Translations under genes and position numbers: made by a program | Shown here: in pieces, positions 25,164-33,614 of the stretch | Numbering within the stretch: the stretch's first letter is position 1 | Layout of the letters: each line of letters opens with the position of its first letter | DNA from: JALYXV01 sp963791545 | GTDB taxonomy: Bacteria > Actinomycetota > Acidimicrobiia > Acidimicrobiales > Palsa-688 | Assembly: GCA_963791545.1 (NCBI GenBank) | Contig: CAWBSR010000005.1 | Span: forward strand, 1 to 57,912 | DNA: 57,912 bases | Direction: 5' to 3' | The notes under the pieces: generated by a model | Told to the model about the DNA's origin: nothing | Database searches by the model: none | Seen by the model: only the letters and a program-made list of their open reading frames with translations

Positions 25164-25892
25164 TTGCTGGAACTGGCCATCCTCGGCCTCCTGAAGGATC
25201 AGGAGCTCCACGGCTACGAGCTGAAGAAGCGTCTGGCCGAGACGGTCGGGCCTGGCAACGGCGTGTCCTTCGGTTCCCTGTACCCGGCCCTGAACCGCCT
25301 CGAGAAGGCGGGCGGGGTGCGAGTGGCGCCCGCCCCTCCCCACGCCGGTGCCGGTCGGGGCAAGAAGGTGTACGCCATCACCGAGAGGGGTGATCGCCTG
25401 TTCGACGAACTGCTGGCCGCCGACGCCGGCCCCGGCGAAGACGAGCGGTCGTTCAACCTGCGGCTGGCGTTCGCCCGCCACCTCCCCCGCGACGCCCGTA
25501 TCGGCATGCTGGAGCGCCGGCGGGCCTATCTCCTGGATCGCCTGGCCCGGACGCGGGGCGTGATCCGCCACGGGTGGGGTCGGTTCGACAACTACACCCG
25601 CAGCCTGGTCGAGCACGGCAACGAGACCACCGAGCGAGACATCTCGTGGTTGGACCGCCTGATCGCCCGGGAGCGAGAAGAGGGTTCCGAGGCCGCAGCT
25701 CGGACGGCACCGGCGACCGCCACGACGGCCCAATCGGGCCCCTCGGGTGACAGCTCGTCCAGCTCCCTTTTTCCCACCCCTAGTACTTCCACTGCCTGGG
25801 CCGCCTCGGCGCCGCCCACCATGCCGGTCCGGCCCAGCGGGCCGTTTGTTCCCTCTACATCCCATCCACGCGGAGGCAATAGCAATGAGTAG
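25164..25892 (+). CDS. PadR-family transcriptional regulator
   Basis: I start the 242-residue protein at TTG 25164, preceded by AAGGGA, so that it begins with the family hallmark LELAILGLLKDQELHGYELKK. The winged helix continues through FGSLYPALNRLEKAG and KKVYAITERGDRLFDELL. The C-terminal helical dimerisation region includes LRLAFARHLPRDARIGMLERRR. An unusual Ser/Thr/Pro-rich tail of about 60 residues follows. The stop overlaps the ino1 start by eight bases, so the two are translationally coupled. The same padR-ino1 pairing occurs in mycobacteria (Rv0047c/Rv0046c). Autoregulation through the palindrome in its promoter is likely. Confidence 0.88.
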   Translation: MLELAILGLLKDQELHGYELKKRLAETVGPGNGVSFGSLYPALNRLEKAGGVRVAPAPPHAGAGRGKKVYAITERGDRLFDELLAADAGPGEDERSFNLRLAFARHLPRDARIGMLERRRAYLLDRLARTRGVIRHGWGRFDNYTRSLVEHGNETTERDISWLDRLIAREREEGSEAAARTAPATATTAQSGPSGDSSSSSLFPTPSTSTAWAASAPPTMPVRPSGPFVPSTSHPRGGNSNE

Positions 25893-26961
25893 CAAGATCC
25901 GGGTCGCGATCGCGGGCGTCGGCAACTGCGCCAGTTCTCTCCTTCAAGGGGTCGAGTACTACCGCCACGCGGACCCGTCCGAGTCCGTTCCCGGCCTGAT
26001 GCATGTCACGTTGGGCGGCTACCACGTCGGCGACGTGGAATTCGTGGCCGCTTTCGACGTCGACGCCGCCAAGGTCGGGCTCGACCTGGGCAAGGCCATC
26101 TTCTCGGGGCAGAACAACACCATCCGCTTCGCCTCCGTCGGCGACATCGGCGTCATGGTCCAGCGGGGCCCGACCTTCGACGGGCTGGGCAAGTATTACC
26201 GCCAGACGATCGAGGAATCGCCGGCCGAGCCGGTCGACGTGGTCTCGGTGCTGCGGGCGTCGGGCGCGGACGTGCTCGTGTCCTATCTGCCGGTGGGCTC
26301 TGAGGTGGCCCAGAAGCACTACGCCCAGGCGGCTTTGGATGCCGGGGTGGCATTCGTGAATGCGATACCGGTTTTCATTGCCAGCGACCCGGTGTGGGCG
26401 TCGAAGTTCGCTTCCGCGGGGGTCCCCATTATCGGCGACGACATCAAGAGCCAGGTCGGCGCCACGATCGTGCACCGGGTCCTGGCCCGGCTGTTCGAGG
26501 ACCGAGGTTTGGTACTGGACCGCACCTACCAGCTGAACGTGGGCGGCAACATGGACTTCAAGAACATGCTGGAGCGCGAGCGCCTGGAGTCCAAGAAGAT
26601 CTCCAAGACCCAGGCCGTGACCAGCCAGTTGGACAACGGGATCGCGGCCGACGATGTCCACATCGGGCCCTCGGATCACGTGGCCTGGTTGGACGACCGC
26701 AAGTGGGCCTATATCCGCCTCGAGGGCCGCAACTTCGGCGACGTGCCGTTGAACATAGAGCTCAAGCTCGAGGTGTGGGACTCCCCGAACTCGGCCGGCG
26801 TGATCATCGACGCGGTGCGCTGCGCCAAGCTGGCGCTGGACCGGGGCCTCGGCGGGCCGCTGGAAGGGCCGTCGGCATACTTCATGAAGTCGCCGCCGGT
26901 GCAGCATCACGACGACATCGCCCATCAGATGGTGGAGGACTTCGCCGACAACCGCGTGTAG
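25885..26961 (+). CDS. ino1: inositol-3-phosphate synthase
   Basis: The protein has 358 residues from ATG 25885, with GGAGG eight bases upstream. It converts glucose-6-phosphate to inositol-3-phosphate, using NAD as a recycled cofactor, for phosphatidylinositol, mycothiol-type thiols and related products. It shows the short actinobacterial form: the NAD-binding VAIAGVGNCASSL, SYLPVGSEVAQKHYAQ, AIPVFIAS, PIIGDDIKSQVGATIVHR (18 residues, active-site region) and NVGGNMDFKNML. Expression is probably controlled by PadR, whose gene overlaps its start. The 3' end overlaps the opposite-strand AbiEi-like gene by 37 bp. Confidence 0.96.
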   Translation: MSSKIRVAIAGVGNCASSLLQGVEYYRHADPSESVPGLMHVTLGGYHVGDVEFVAAFDVDAAKVGLDLGKAIFSGQNNTIRFASVGDIGVMVQRGPTFDGLGKYYRQTIEESPAEPVDVVSVLRASGADVLVSYLPVGSEVAQKHYAQAALDAGVAFVNAIPVFIASDPVWASKFASAGVPIIGDDIKSQVGATIVHRVLARLFEDRGLVLDRTYQLNVGGNMDFKNMLERERLESKKISKTQAVTSQLDNGIAADDVHIGPSDHVAWLDDRKWAYIRLEGRNFGDVPLNIELKLEVWDSPNSAGVIIDAVRCAKLALDRGLGGPLEGPSAYFMKSPPVQHHDDIAHQMVEDFADNRV

Positions 26962-27890
26962 TAACTGGCGCGGATCTGGCGGCTTACCCGGCCGGGCTCG
27001 TCGTTGACCTCCCGCCAGGTGTAGACGTGGTGGGCCCATCCGAGGTCCTGGATGTGGTTCCGCCGGGCGTGGTCCCGCTGCTGGTGCTCGGGGGAGAAGT
27101 GCCACACATAGCCATCCACCTCGACGGTGAGGAGGAGGTCGGGCCACGCGAAATCGAGCCGGTACTCGCCCTCGAGGCCGACCGTGAGCTCGACCTTCGG
27201 TAGCGGGAGTCCCGCGGCGACGATGAGACGGAGCATCTTGGATTCCAGGACGCTCGGTGCCGGCGCCCCGATGAACCCCCGGTCCTTGAGGCTCCGGCGG
27301 AGGGCACCGACGCCTGGCCGTCCCCGCCGGGCGAGCCGGTCGAGTTCCGCGACCAGCGCCGGAATGGTGAACAGCCGGGCCGCGAGAGCCCTGTCGGTGG
27401 CATTGTCCAGCTGGTCGGGCGGGAGCGTCGCGGCCACATCGACGATGGTGCGCATGGGGTTCGTGACCAGGACGTCGCGGCGAAGAACGGCCTTGGCAAT
27501 GTCAATGTCCCGGGAACGGTGGACGGCAACGTGTTGAGCGAGGCCGCGGGGATAGGCGGACCCGCCGTCCAGGAACGGAACGGTCAGTTCGGGCCGTGTT
27601 GGAGCGGCTGGGATGAGATCCCAGAGCCACCCGGCCGACGAATGGGAAACGACGCCTCGGCCGTGAGTGGCGACGAACGCGGCGCGTAAATCCTGGTACG
27701 GAGACCGGGGGACAGTGGTGTCGCGGTAGACGCCCCGGTACATGCGGACCCAGGTGTTGTTTTCCAGCTTGTTCCGAATGAGGCCCCTGGACGCGCCCAG
27801 CTCGAGAGCCTCACGCAAGGTGATTATCCCGTGATGGGTGCGAAGCGACTGGCGCAGGTCGGCCTCAATCTTTGATCGCCTGTTGTTCAC
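26925..27890 (-). CDS. AbiEi-type antitoxin-like HTH plus DUF559 nuclease-fold protein
   Basis: From GTG 27890 the protein has 321 residues. The N-terminal 60 residues look like the AbiEi winged helix (HHGIITLREALELGASRG, RGVYRDTTVP). The middle part resembles AbiEi C-terminal regions (RTIVDVAATLPPDQLDNATDRAL). The last 110 residues show a DUF559/Vsr-like PD-(D/E)XK fold, RLDFAWPDLLLTVEVDGYVWH and WREV. Such proteins are common and often solitary in actinobacteria; no AbiEii toxin gene is adjacent. Its role in defence is only inferred. The frame extends to 27986 (ATG), but the extra part overlaps the repeat island. The start is uncertain. Confidence 0.75.
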   Translation of the reverse strand: MNNRRSKIEADLRQSLRTHHGIITLREALELGASRGLIRNKLENNTWVRMYRGVYRDTTVPRSPYQDLRAAFVATHGRGVVSHSSAGWLWDLIPAAPTRPELTVPFLDGGSAYPRGLAQHVAVHRSRDIDIAKAVLRRDVLVTNPMRTIVDVAATLPPDQLDNATDRALAARLFTIPALVAELDRLARRGRPGVGALRRSLKDRGFIGAPAPSVLESKMLRLIVAAGLPLPKVELTVGLEGEYRLDFAWPDLLLTVEVDGYVWHFSPEHQQRDHARRNHIQDLGWAHHVYTWREVNDEPGRVSRQIRASYYTRLSAKSSTI

Positions 27891-27973
27891 ATCCGTCTCT
27901 ATGCCGCAGCGCCACCCGCATGTGGGGCAGGGCCCGATGCTGTTCGGGTGCCAGGCCGTCCTGATGGCGGGGG

Positions 27974-28062
27974 TTGGGGCGCGCAACCGCGCGCGTGGGG
28001 GCTACCGCGCGCGTGCGAGGGGGTGGGGCACCTTTAGGCGCGCGCGGTTGCTTGGGCGCGCG
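27974..28062. repeat. GC-rich inverted-repeat element, copy 1
   Basis: GCAACCGCGCGCG (27983-27995) and CGCGCGCGGTTGC (28039-28051) are perfect 13-bp inverted arms around a 43-bp spacer. The spacer ends with GGGGTGGGGCACCTTTAGG. A near-identical copy lies 208 bp downstream. No transposase is present; it could be a MITE-, REP-like or structural element. Confidence 0.85.
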
Positions 28063-28080
28063 CGGGTGGGAGTAGGGCCC

Positions 28081-28141
28081 GGCAGCGGAGGGGTGGCCGC
28101 GGAGGGGGGTGGCGGCGGAGGGGGGTGGCGGCGGAGGGGGT
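28081..28141. repeat. about four 16-bp G-rich tandem repeats
   Basis: Units of the form GGCGGCGGAGGGGGGT recur about four times with small differences, between the two inverted-repeat copies. The G-runs of 4-6 could form quadruplex structures. Confidence 0.8.
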
Positions 28142-28182
28142 GGCAGCCGACGCTGCAGGGTGCCGGCCGTCGCGTGGCGCCG

Positions 28183-28270
28183 TTGGGCTCGCAACCGCGC
28201 GCGTTGGGGCTACTGCGCGCGTGGGAGGGGGTGGGGCACCTTTAGGCGCGCGCGGTTGCTTGGGCGCGCG
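28183..28270. repeat. GC-rich inverted-repeat element, copy 2
   Basis: It has the same 13-bp arms (28191-28203 and 28247-28259) and 43-bp spacer length as copy 1. Only a few substitutions and a single-base indel separate the two 88-89 bp copies. The shared segment includes GGGGTGGGGCACCTTTAGG. Confidence 0.85.
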
Positions 28271-28280
28271 CAGAACGGTT

Positions 28281-28330
28281 CACGGCACGGCACGGCACGG
28301 CACGGCACGGCACGGCACGGCACGGCACGG
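28281..28330. repeat. ten perfect 5-bp repeats (CACGG)
   Basis: CACGG is repeated ten times with no mismatch, ending 37 bp before the methyltransferase start. Copy-number change would alter promoter spacing or the leader rather than the coding frame. Confidence 0.95.
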
Positions 28331-28367
28331 GTCGGGCACCGGGTAGGGCAGGTGGCAGGATGGTCGG

Positions 28368-29123
28368 GTGCCCAACGAGCGAGGGGCGGTTGACAATGCG
28401 GCGGCGTGGGATCGCTACGCCGCCGTCTACCAGGCGCGAGCCCAGCTCGTGACCACCAGCGCCCACTACGGGCCCGAGATCCCGACCGAGGCCACCTTGC
28501 GGCTGCTCGGCGATGTCAGGGGCAAGCGGGTGCTGGAGTTGGGCTGCGGGGGCGCCCAGAGCTCCATCGCCTTCGCCAAACAGGGCGCCACCGCCATCGG
28601 GGTTGACTTCTCGGCCCAGCAGCTGGCTTTCGCCCGGCGCCTGTGCGAGCGCGAGGACGTGCGGGTCGAGCTGCGCCAGGGCGACCTGGCCGACCTGGCC
28701 TTCCTCCGCGCCGACTCGATCGACCTGGTCTTCTCCTCGTTCGCCTTCGGTTTCGTCGACGACCTCAACCGGGTCTTCCGCCAGGTGCACCGGGTGCTGA
28801 AGCCCAGCGCCCCGCTGGTGTTCTCGCTTCCCCATCCGGCGGCGGAGATCTTCGACCCCGACAGCCGCGACCCGCTGCAGGTCCGGCGCTCGTACTACGA
28901 CAAGACGCCGGTGGACCAGGAGATGGGCGGCGGGGTTGTGTTCACCAACTACCGGCACACCTTCGCCGACATCTACATGGGCCTGGCCCGCTCCAGCTAC
29001 CGGGTGGATCTGATTCTGGAGCCGGAGCCGGTGTCCAGCGGGCGCCGGACTCAGGAGTGGCAGGACGCCTATTTATACGTCCCCCGCACCCTTATCGTCC
29101 GGGCCCGCAAAGAGGGCAACTAA
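28368..29123 (+). CDS. class I SAM-dependent methyltransferase
   Basis: The protein has 251 residues from GTG 28368. The Rossmann-type SAM-binding motif I is VLELGCGGAQSSIAFAKQGA, followed by GVDFSAQQLAFAR (acidic residue for the SAM ribose), RQGDLADLAFLRADSIDLVF and RVFRQVHRVLKPSAPLVFSL. The C-terminal part is specific to methyltransferase type 11 proteins of unknown substrate. It is transcribed from just downstream of the CACGG repeat. Its stop overlaps the opposite-strand CCA-adding enzyme stop by four bases. Confidence 0.88.
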   Translation: MPNERGAVDNAAAWDRYAAVYQARAQLVTTSAHYGPEIPTEATLRLLGDVRGKRVLELGCGGAQSSIAFAKQGATAIGVDFSAQQLAFARRLCEREDVRVELRQGDLADLAFLRADSIDLVFSSFAFGFVDDLNRVFRQVHRVLKPSAPLVFSLPHPAAEIFDPDSRDPLQVRRSYYDKTPVDQEMGGGVVFTNYRHTFADIYMGLARSSYRVDLILEPEPVSSGRRTQEWQDAYLYVPRTLIVRARKEGN

Positions 29124-30544
29124 GACGCCGAAGAGCCGGCGTCCCGCAACGCCCGCAACGCCCACCATGCGTCAAGGCGGCGGTAGGCGTCCTCCTTGGA
29201 CATGGGCCCCTCGTCCAGCCGGAGCTCCAGCAAGAAGTCGAGCGCCTCGCCCACCGTCCGGCTGGGTGAGATACCGAGATGCTCCATGACTTCGCTGCCG
29301 TTGAGGTCGGGCCGAATGGCAGCCAGCGACTCCCGCTCCCGCAACGACGCGATGCGCTCCTCGAGGTCGTCCATGCGCCGGGACAAGGCCCGGGCCTTGG
29401 CGGCGTTGCGCGTCGTGCAGTCGCAGCGCGTCAGTTCGTTCAGCGGCAGCAACAACCGCCCCGCGTCGCGCACATAGCGCCGCACGGCACTGTCGGTCCA
29501 CCCCATCTTGTAGGTGTGGAACCGCAAATGCAGCTCGACCAGCTGGCTCACCGCCTCGATGTCCTCGGTGGGGTACTTGAGGGCCCGCATCCGGTCGCGT
29601 GTCATCCGGGCCCCGACCACCTCGTGGTGGTGGAACGACACCTGCCCCGCCCCGCCGAAGGACCGGGTCTTGGGCTTGCCGACGTCGTGGAACAACGCCG
29701 CCAGACGCAGGATCCGCTCCGGCTGGCACTTGGCAACCACCGCGATGGTGTGGGCCAGCACGTCCTTGTGGCGGTGGATCGGGTCCTGTTCCAGCGCCAG
29801 CGCCGGCAGCTCGGGCAGGAACTCCTCGGCCAGGCCAGTGTTGACCAAGAACCACAGACCGTCGCTCGGGTCCGATGTGACCATCAGCTTGTCCAGCTCG
29901 TCACGGATCCGCTCGTCGGAGACGATCTCCAACCGGCCCCGCAAAGCCACCACCGCCTGCACCAACGACGCGTCGGCCAGCAACTGGTAGCCGGCGATGA
30001 AACGCCCCGCCCGCAACATCCGCAGCGGGTCGTCGGAGAAGGACACCTCAGGTGAAAGAGGCGTGCGCAGCCGGTGGGCCGCCAAATCGTCGAGGCCGCC
30101 GAAGGGGTCGATGAGCCGCAACTCCGGGAGGGCCAGCGCCATGGCGTTGACGGTGAAGTCCCGCCGGGCCAGATCGGCCTCGATAGCGTCGGCAAACTGC
30201 ACGTCGGGCTTGCGCGAGTCGCGATGGTAGGCCTCGGCCCGGTGGGTGGTGATCTCGATCCGCCGCCCGTGCTTCAACAACCCGATGGTCCCGAACCGCT
30301 TGCCCTGGAGCCACACCGCGTCGGCCCAGCCCGCCACCAGCGCCTCGATGGCGTCGGGTCGGGCGTCGGTCGTGAAGTCCAGGTCGAATGCCCCCGGCCC
30401 GCCCGCCGGCGCCAGGGACAAACGCCCGATCAGCGCATCGCGCACCACGCCGCCGACCAGGTACAGCCGGAAGCCCGCCGCCTGGAAGCGGGCGGCCAGC
30501 TCACTGCTCTCCGCCAGGAGGGGCTGCATCCGGTCGGGAATCAC
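29120..30544 (-). CDS. pcnA: CCA tRNA nucleotidyltransferase / poly(A) polymerase family
   Basis: The protein has 474 residues. It adds or repairs the 3' CCA of tRNAs. The nucleotidyltransferase head shows LYLVGGVVRDALIGR and the catalytic FDLDFTTDARPD, then RRDFTVNAMAL and DPLRMLRAGRFIAGY. The C-terminal half contains an HD domain: HKDVLAHTIAVV, ALFHDVGKPKTRSF, HHHEVVGARM. This combination matches the actinobacterial PcnA (Rv3907c). As in mycobacteria it lies at the edge of the DUF6049-murJ block and points away from it. The start at ATG 30544 gives normal length. Confidence 0.94.
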   Translation of the reverse strand: MIPDRMQPLLAESSELAARFQAAGFRLYLVGGVVRDALIGRLSLAPAGGPGAFDLDFTTDARPDAIEALVAGWADAVWLQGKRFGTIGLLKHGRRIEITTHRAEAYHRDSRKPDVQFADAIEADLARRDFTVNAMALALPELRLIDPFGGLDDLAAHRLRTPLSPEVSFSDDPLRMLRAGRFIAGYQLLADASLVQAVVALRGRLEIVSDERIRDELDKLMVTSDPSDGLWFLVNTGLAEEFLPELPALALEQDPIHRHKDVLAHTIAVVAKCQPERILRLAALFHDVGKPKTRSFGGAGQVSFHHHEVVGARMTRDRMRALKYPTEDIEAVSQLVELHLRFHTYKMGWTDSAVRRYVRDAGRLLLPLNELTRCDCTTRNAAKARALSRRMDDLEERIASLRERESLAAIRPDLNGSEVMEHLGISPSRTVGEALDFLLELRLDEGPMSKEDAYRRLDAWWALRALRDAGSSAS

Positions 30545-30584
30545 ACCCCCGAGGGTAGCGGCGACCCGCCCGGCAACCGCCCGG

Positions 30585-31676
30585 TTATCCGGAAACCGCC
30601 ACCAGACCGGCGTGCTCCAGGGCCAGTCGGAAGTCGTGGGGATTCGACGCCGCCGCCATGGCCTGGCGGATGGTGACCTGGCCGGCCTGGTACAGACGGA
30701 ACAGGCTCTGGTCGAAGGTCTGCATCCCGTACCAGTCGCCGCCGGCGATCATCTCCTCGATGGTCTCGCCCTTGCCGCTGGTCGGCTCGACGATCCGGTC
30801 GGCGATGCGCCCGGTCATGACCATGACCTCGACCGCGGGCACCCGTCCCATGTCGTCGGCCCGCTCGAGCAGCCGCTGGCAGATGACGCCCTTGAGGGCC
30901 GACGCCAGTGTCAGGCGGATCTGGTGATGCTGGAAGGGGGGAAAGAAGTCCACAATGCGGTTGACCGTCTCAGTCGCATTCGAGGTGTGCAGGGTGGAGA
31001 GCACCAGGTGCCCGGTTTCGGCCGCGGAAAGGGCGGCCCAGACCGTTTCCGGGTCCCGCATCTCGCCGATCAGGATGACATCGGGGTCCTGGCGCAGCAC
31101 CCGGCGCATGGCCTGGAGGTAGTCGCTGGTGTCGGTCCCGATCTCCCGCTGGTTGATGATCGCCTTCTTGTCGCTGTGCACGAACTCGATGGGGTCCTCG
31201 ATGGCGACCACGTTGCAGGCCCGGGTCTGGTTGATGTGGTCGATCATCGATGCCAGGGTCGTGGTCTTGCCCGACCCGGTCGGTCCCGTTACCAGCACCA
31301 AGCCCCGGGCCTCGCCGGCCAGGGTGCGCACGACGGGGGGCAGGCCGAGTTCCTCGATGGTGGAAACATTCGGCAGCACCCGCCGCAGCACGATGCCGAT
31401 GTCGCCCCGCTGCCGGAAGGCGTTGCCCCGGAAACGCCCGAGCCCGCCCGCTGACGTGGCGAAGTCGGCGTCGTTCTTGGCCGCGAATTCCTGAACCCGG
31501 TTCGGCGGCAGGAGCCTGACCAGGATCGTCTCCAGCTCTTCCGCGGATACCGGGTCGAAGGGGGCTTCGATCAGTTGGCCGTCGACCCGCACCCGAGGCC
31601 GGGAGTTGGCCTTCAGGTGGAGATCCGACGCATCTTCGTCAATGACGTAATGAAGGAGCTTGATGAGATCGAGCAT
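30585..31676 (-). CDS. pilT: PilT-type retraction ATPase (orphan)
   Basis: From ATG 31676 the protein has 363 residues. It is a secretion-type hexameric ATPase of the type IV pilus retraction class. Visible motifs are the N-terminal DASDLHLK, Walker A GPTGSGKTTTLASM, the Asp box VVAIEDPIEF, Walker B ILIGEMRDPET and the His box STLHTSNATETVNRI. The C-terminal AIRAG-like motif is not obvious. No pilin, PilB, PilC or PilM gene is in the window, so it is isolated from any machine. An upstream ATG at 31718 is possible but adds an atypical leader. Confidence 0.93.
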   Translation of the reverse strand: MLDLIKLLHYVIDEDASDLHLKANSRPRVRVDGQLIEAPFDPVSAEELETILVRLLPPNRVQEFAAKNDADFATSAGGLGRFRGNAFRQRGDIGIVLRRVLPNVSTIEELGLPPVVRTLAGEARGLVLVTGPTGSGKTTTLASMIDHINQTRACNVVAIEDPIEFVHSDKKAIINQREIGTDTSDYLQAMRRVLRQDPDVILIGEMRDPETVWAALSAAETGHLVLSTLHTSNATETVNRIVDFFPPFQHHQIRLTLASALKGVICQRLLERADDMGRVPAVEVMVMTGRIADRIVEPTSGKGETIEEMIAGGDWYGMQTFDQSLFRLYQAGQVTIRQAMAAASNPHDFRLALEHAGLVAVSG

Positions 31677-31730
31677 CGTTGGCTGTATCGGCTGCCGAAG
31701 CGGCCGACCTGAGCACAAAAGTCGGCGTTG

Positions 31731-32750
31731 TCAGTCGCCGACCGAACGCCGCAATTCCGCCACCCGGGCCACCACCTCGGCACCCGGGCCACCCGACGTC
31801 GCCGGTTCCGGCCGGAACGTGGCGCCCGCCAAACTGGCCACGCACGCCCCGGCCGAGTTGGCCAGGGCCCGCAGGTCGTAGCCCCCCTCGAGCACCGCCA
31901 AACGGTGACCGGCCGGGACCAGCGCCATCAGCCGTTGCGTCAGATCGGCATAGTCGCCCGACGCGAGGCCGAGGTCGGTCAGAGGATCGTCGTGATGGGC
32001 GTCGAAGCCGGCCGATATCAGGACCCAGGTGGGGTCGAACCAGGCCGCGGCCGGCAGCACGACGTCATCGAGGGCCGTCTGGTACACGTCGCCGGTCGCG
32101 CCGGCCGGCAGCGGAAGGTTGATGGTGTATCCCGCGCCCTCGCCGGAGCCGGTTTCGTCCATCCGGCCCGTTCCCGGATAGAAGGGAAACTGGTGCAGCG
32201 ACACGTACAGCACCCGCGGGTCGTCGTAAAAGCTGGCCTGGGTCCCGTTGCCGTGATGGGCGTCCCAGTCCACGATGAGCACCCGGTCGCCGCGCGCGGC
32301 CAGGGAGGCCGCGGCGACGGCCACATTGTTGAGCAGGCAGAAGCCCATGGCCCGCGCCGCCAGGGCGTGATGACCGGGCGGGCGCACCGCGATGAAGGCG
32401 GCATCGGCCTCGCCCCGGTCCAGCCGCTCGATGGCGTCGGGCCCCGCCCCCGCCGCCAGCACCGCGGCCCGCCACGTCCCTGACGACGCCGCGGTGTCCG
32501 GGTCGAGCCAGCCGCCCCCGCTGTCACAGAAGCGCTCGACCGCGTCCAGATAGCCCCGCTTGTGGACCCGTTCCAGCTCCACGCGGGTGGCGGGCCGGGG
32601 CGCCACCGCCACTATGGCGTCGGCTACACCCGCCGAAGCGACGCCCGCCAGGACCGCTTCGAGGCGGGCCGGTCGTTCCGGGTGCCCGCCTCCCGGCAGG
32701 TGCTCGAGGAACGCCTCGTGGGTCTCGAGCAGCACTGCGCCCGCGCTCAT
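31731..32750 (-). CDS. histone deacetylase-like / AcuC family hydrolase
   Basis: From ATG 32750 the protein has 339 residues. The arginase-deacetylase fold has its zinc and charge-relay residues: HPERPARLEAV, RPPGHHALAARAMGFCLLNN, VDWDAHHGNGTQ (Asp and His ligands), SAGFDAHHDDPLTDL and VLEGGYDLRAL. Family members deacetylate polyamines, proteins or acetoin-pathway enzymes; the substrate here is unknown. The much longer open frame to 33569 is a GC artefact overlapping the GNAT gene. The gene is divergent from the GNAT gene, and an acetylase/deacetylase pairing is an attractive but unproven idea. Confidence 0.92.
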   Translation of the reverse strand: MSAGAVLLETHEAFLEHLPGGGHPERPARLEAVLAGVASAGVADAIVAVAPRPATRVELERVHKRGYLDAVERFCDSGGGWLDPDTAASSGTWRAAVLAAGAGPDAIERLDRGEADAAFIAVRPPGHHALAARAMGFCLLNNVAVAAASLAARGDRVLIVDWDAHHGNGTQASFYDDPRVLYVSLHQFPFYPGTGRMDETGSGEGAGYTINLPLPAGATGDVYQTALDDVVLPAAAWFDPTWVLISAGFDAHHDDPLTDLGLASGDYADLTQRLMALVPAGHRLAVLEGGYDLRALANSAGACVASLAGATFRPEPATSGGPGAEVVARVAELRRSVGD

Positions 32751-32903
32751 AGCTGAAGATCGTAGGCCCGGGGGCGGGACACGCGCCGCCGGGCGCGAGG
32801 GGCCTCCGCTACGCTGATGCTCCGCCGTGAGGGAGCAGCTGAGCGCCGACAGACACGCCGGGCGCCGCTTCTCGGCCGCCTCCAGACTGGGCGCGCCGCG
32901 ACT

Positions 32904-33614
32904 ATGAGCTCTCCGTCGGTCGACATCATCGGTTGGGGGAGAGAGCAGGCTCGCATCTGGCCCTGGCGGGGCGACCGCAGCGTGGCGTTCCTGGCCCCGG
33001 TGCCGGAGGCGCCCGTGCTTTCCGCGGCATTCGTGTGCCGCTGCCTGACCATCCTGGGCGAGCGGGGCTTCGCCCGGGTGGTCACCTCGGCCCTGTCGCC
33101 GCTCGAGCAGACCGGCTTCCTGGCCGCCGGATTTGAAGTAGCCGAGGAACTCCACCTCCTCTCCTTGGAGCTCGACGGCTTGGCGCCCCGCCCCGCCCTT
33201 CGCGTGAGCCGGGTGGGGCCTGCAGCCCACCACCAGGTGTTTGCCATCGACCGGGTGGCGTTTTCCCCCTTCTGGCAGCTGGACCAGCACGGCCTCGAGG
33301 AGGCGCTGGGCGCCACGCCCCGCACCCGCTTTCGCAGCGTCCAGGACGACGGCGACCTGCTCGGCTACGCCATCCACGGGCGGGCCGGGGCCCGAGGGTT
33401 CGTGCAGCGCCTGGCGGTGGTGCCCGAGGCCCGGCGCCAGGGGATCGGCCGGGGCCTGCTGCTCGACGGCCTGCACTGGATGCGCCGGAGGGGCGTGCGC
33501 CGGGCCGTGGTCAACACCCAGGTGGGCAACGAGGTCGCCCTCTCCCTGTATTACGACGCCGGTTTCCACCGGGAGCCTTCCGGTCTGTCGGTGATGGAAG
33601 CCGGGCTCCGGTGA
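32904..33614 (+). CDS. GNAT-family N-acetyltransferase
   Basis: From ATG 32904 the protein has 236 residues. The acetyl-CoA-binding motif A is VQRLAVVPEARRQGIGRGLL (20 residues), followed by the motif B region VNTQVGNEVALSLYYDAGF. The N-terminal half resembles a second, degenerate GNAT lobe. The same position before the DUF6049 gene is held by mutT4 in mycobacteria. The stop overlaps the DUF6049 start (GTGA), so they are coupled. The substrate is unknown. Confidence 0.88.
   Translation: MSSPSVDIIGWGREQARIWPWRGDRSVAFLAPVPEAPVLSAAFVCRCLTILGERGFARVVTSALSPLEQTGFLAAGFEVAEELHLLSLELDGLAPRPALRVSRVGPAAHHQVFAIDRVAFSPFWQLDQHGLEEALGATPRTRFRSVQDDGDLLGYAIHGRAGARGFVQRLAVVPEARRQGIGRGLLLDGLHWMRRRGVRRAVVNTQVGNEVALSLYYDAGFHREPSGLSVMEAGLR

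Noticed and set aside
27865..28393. Several small frames through the GC-rich repeat island
   Set aside because: They consist of repeat-derived Pro/Arg/Gly runs on both strands with no start signals.
32751..33569. Extension of the deacetylase-like frame over the GNAT gene
   Set aside because: It is antisense to a well-supported GNAT protein, and the hydrolase fold starts at ATG 32750.
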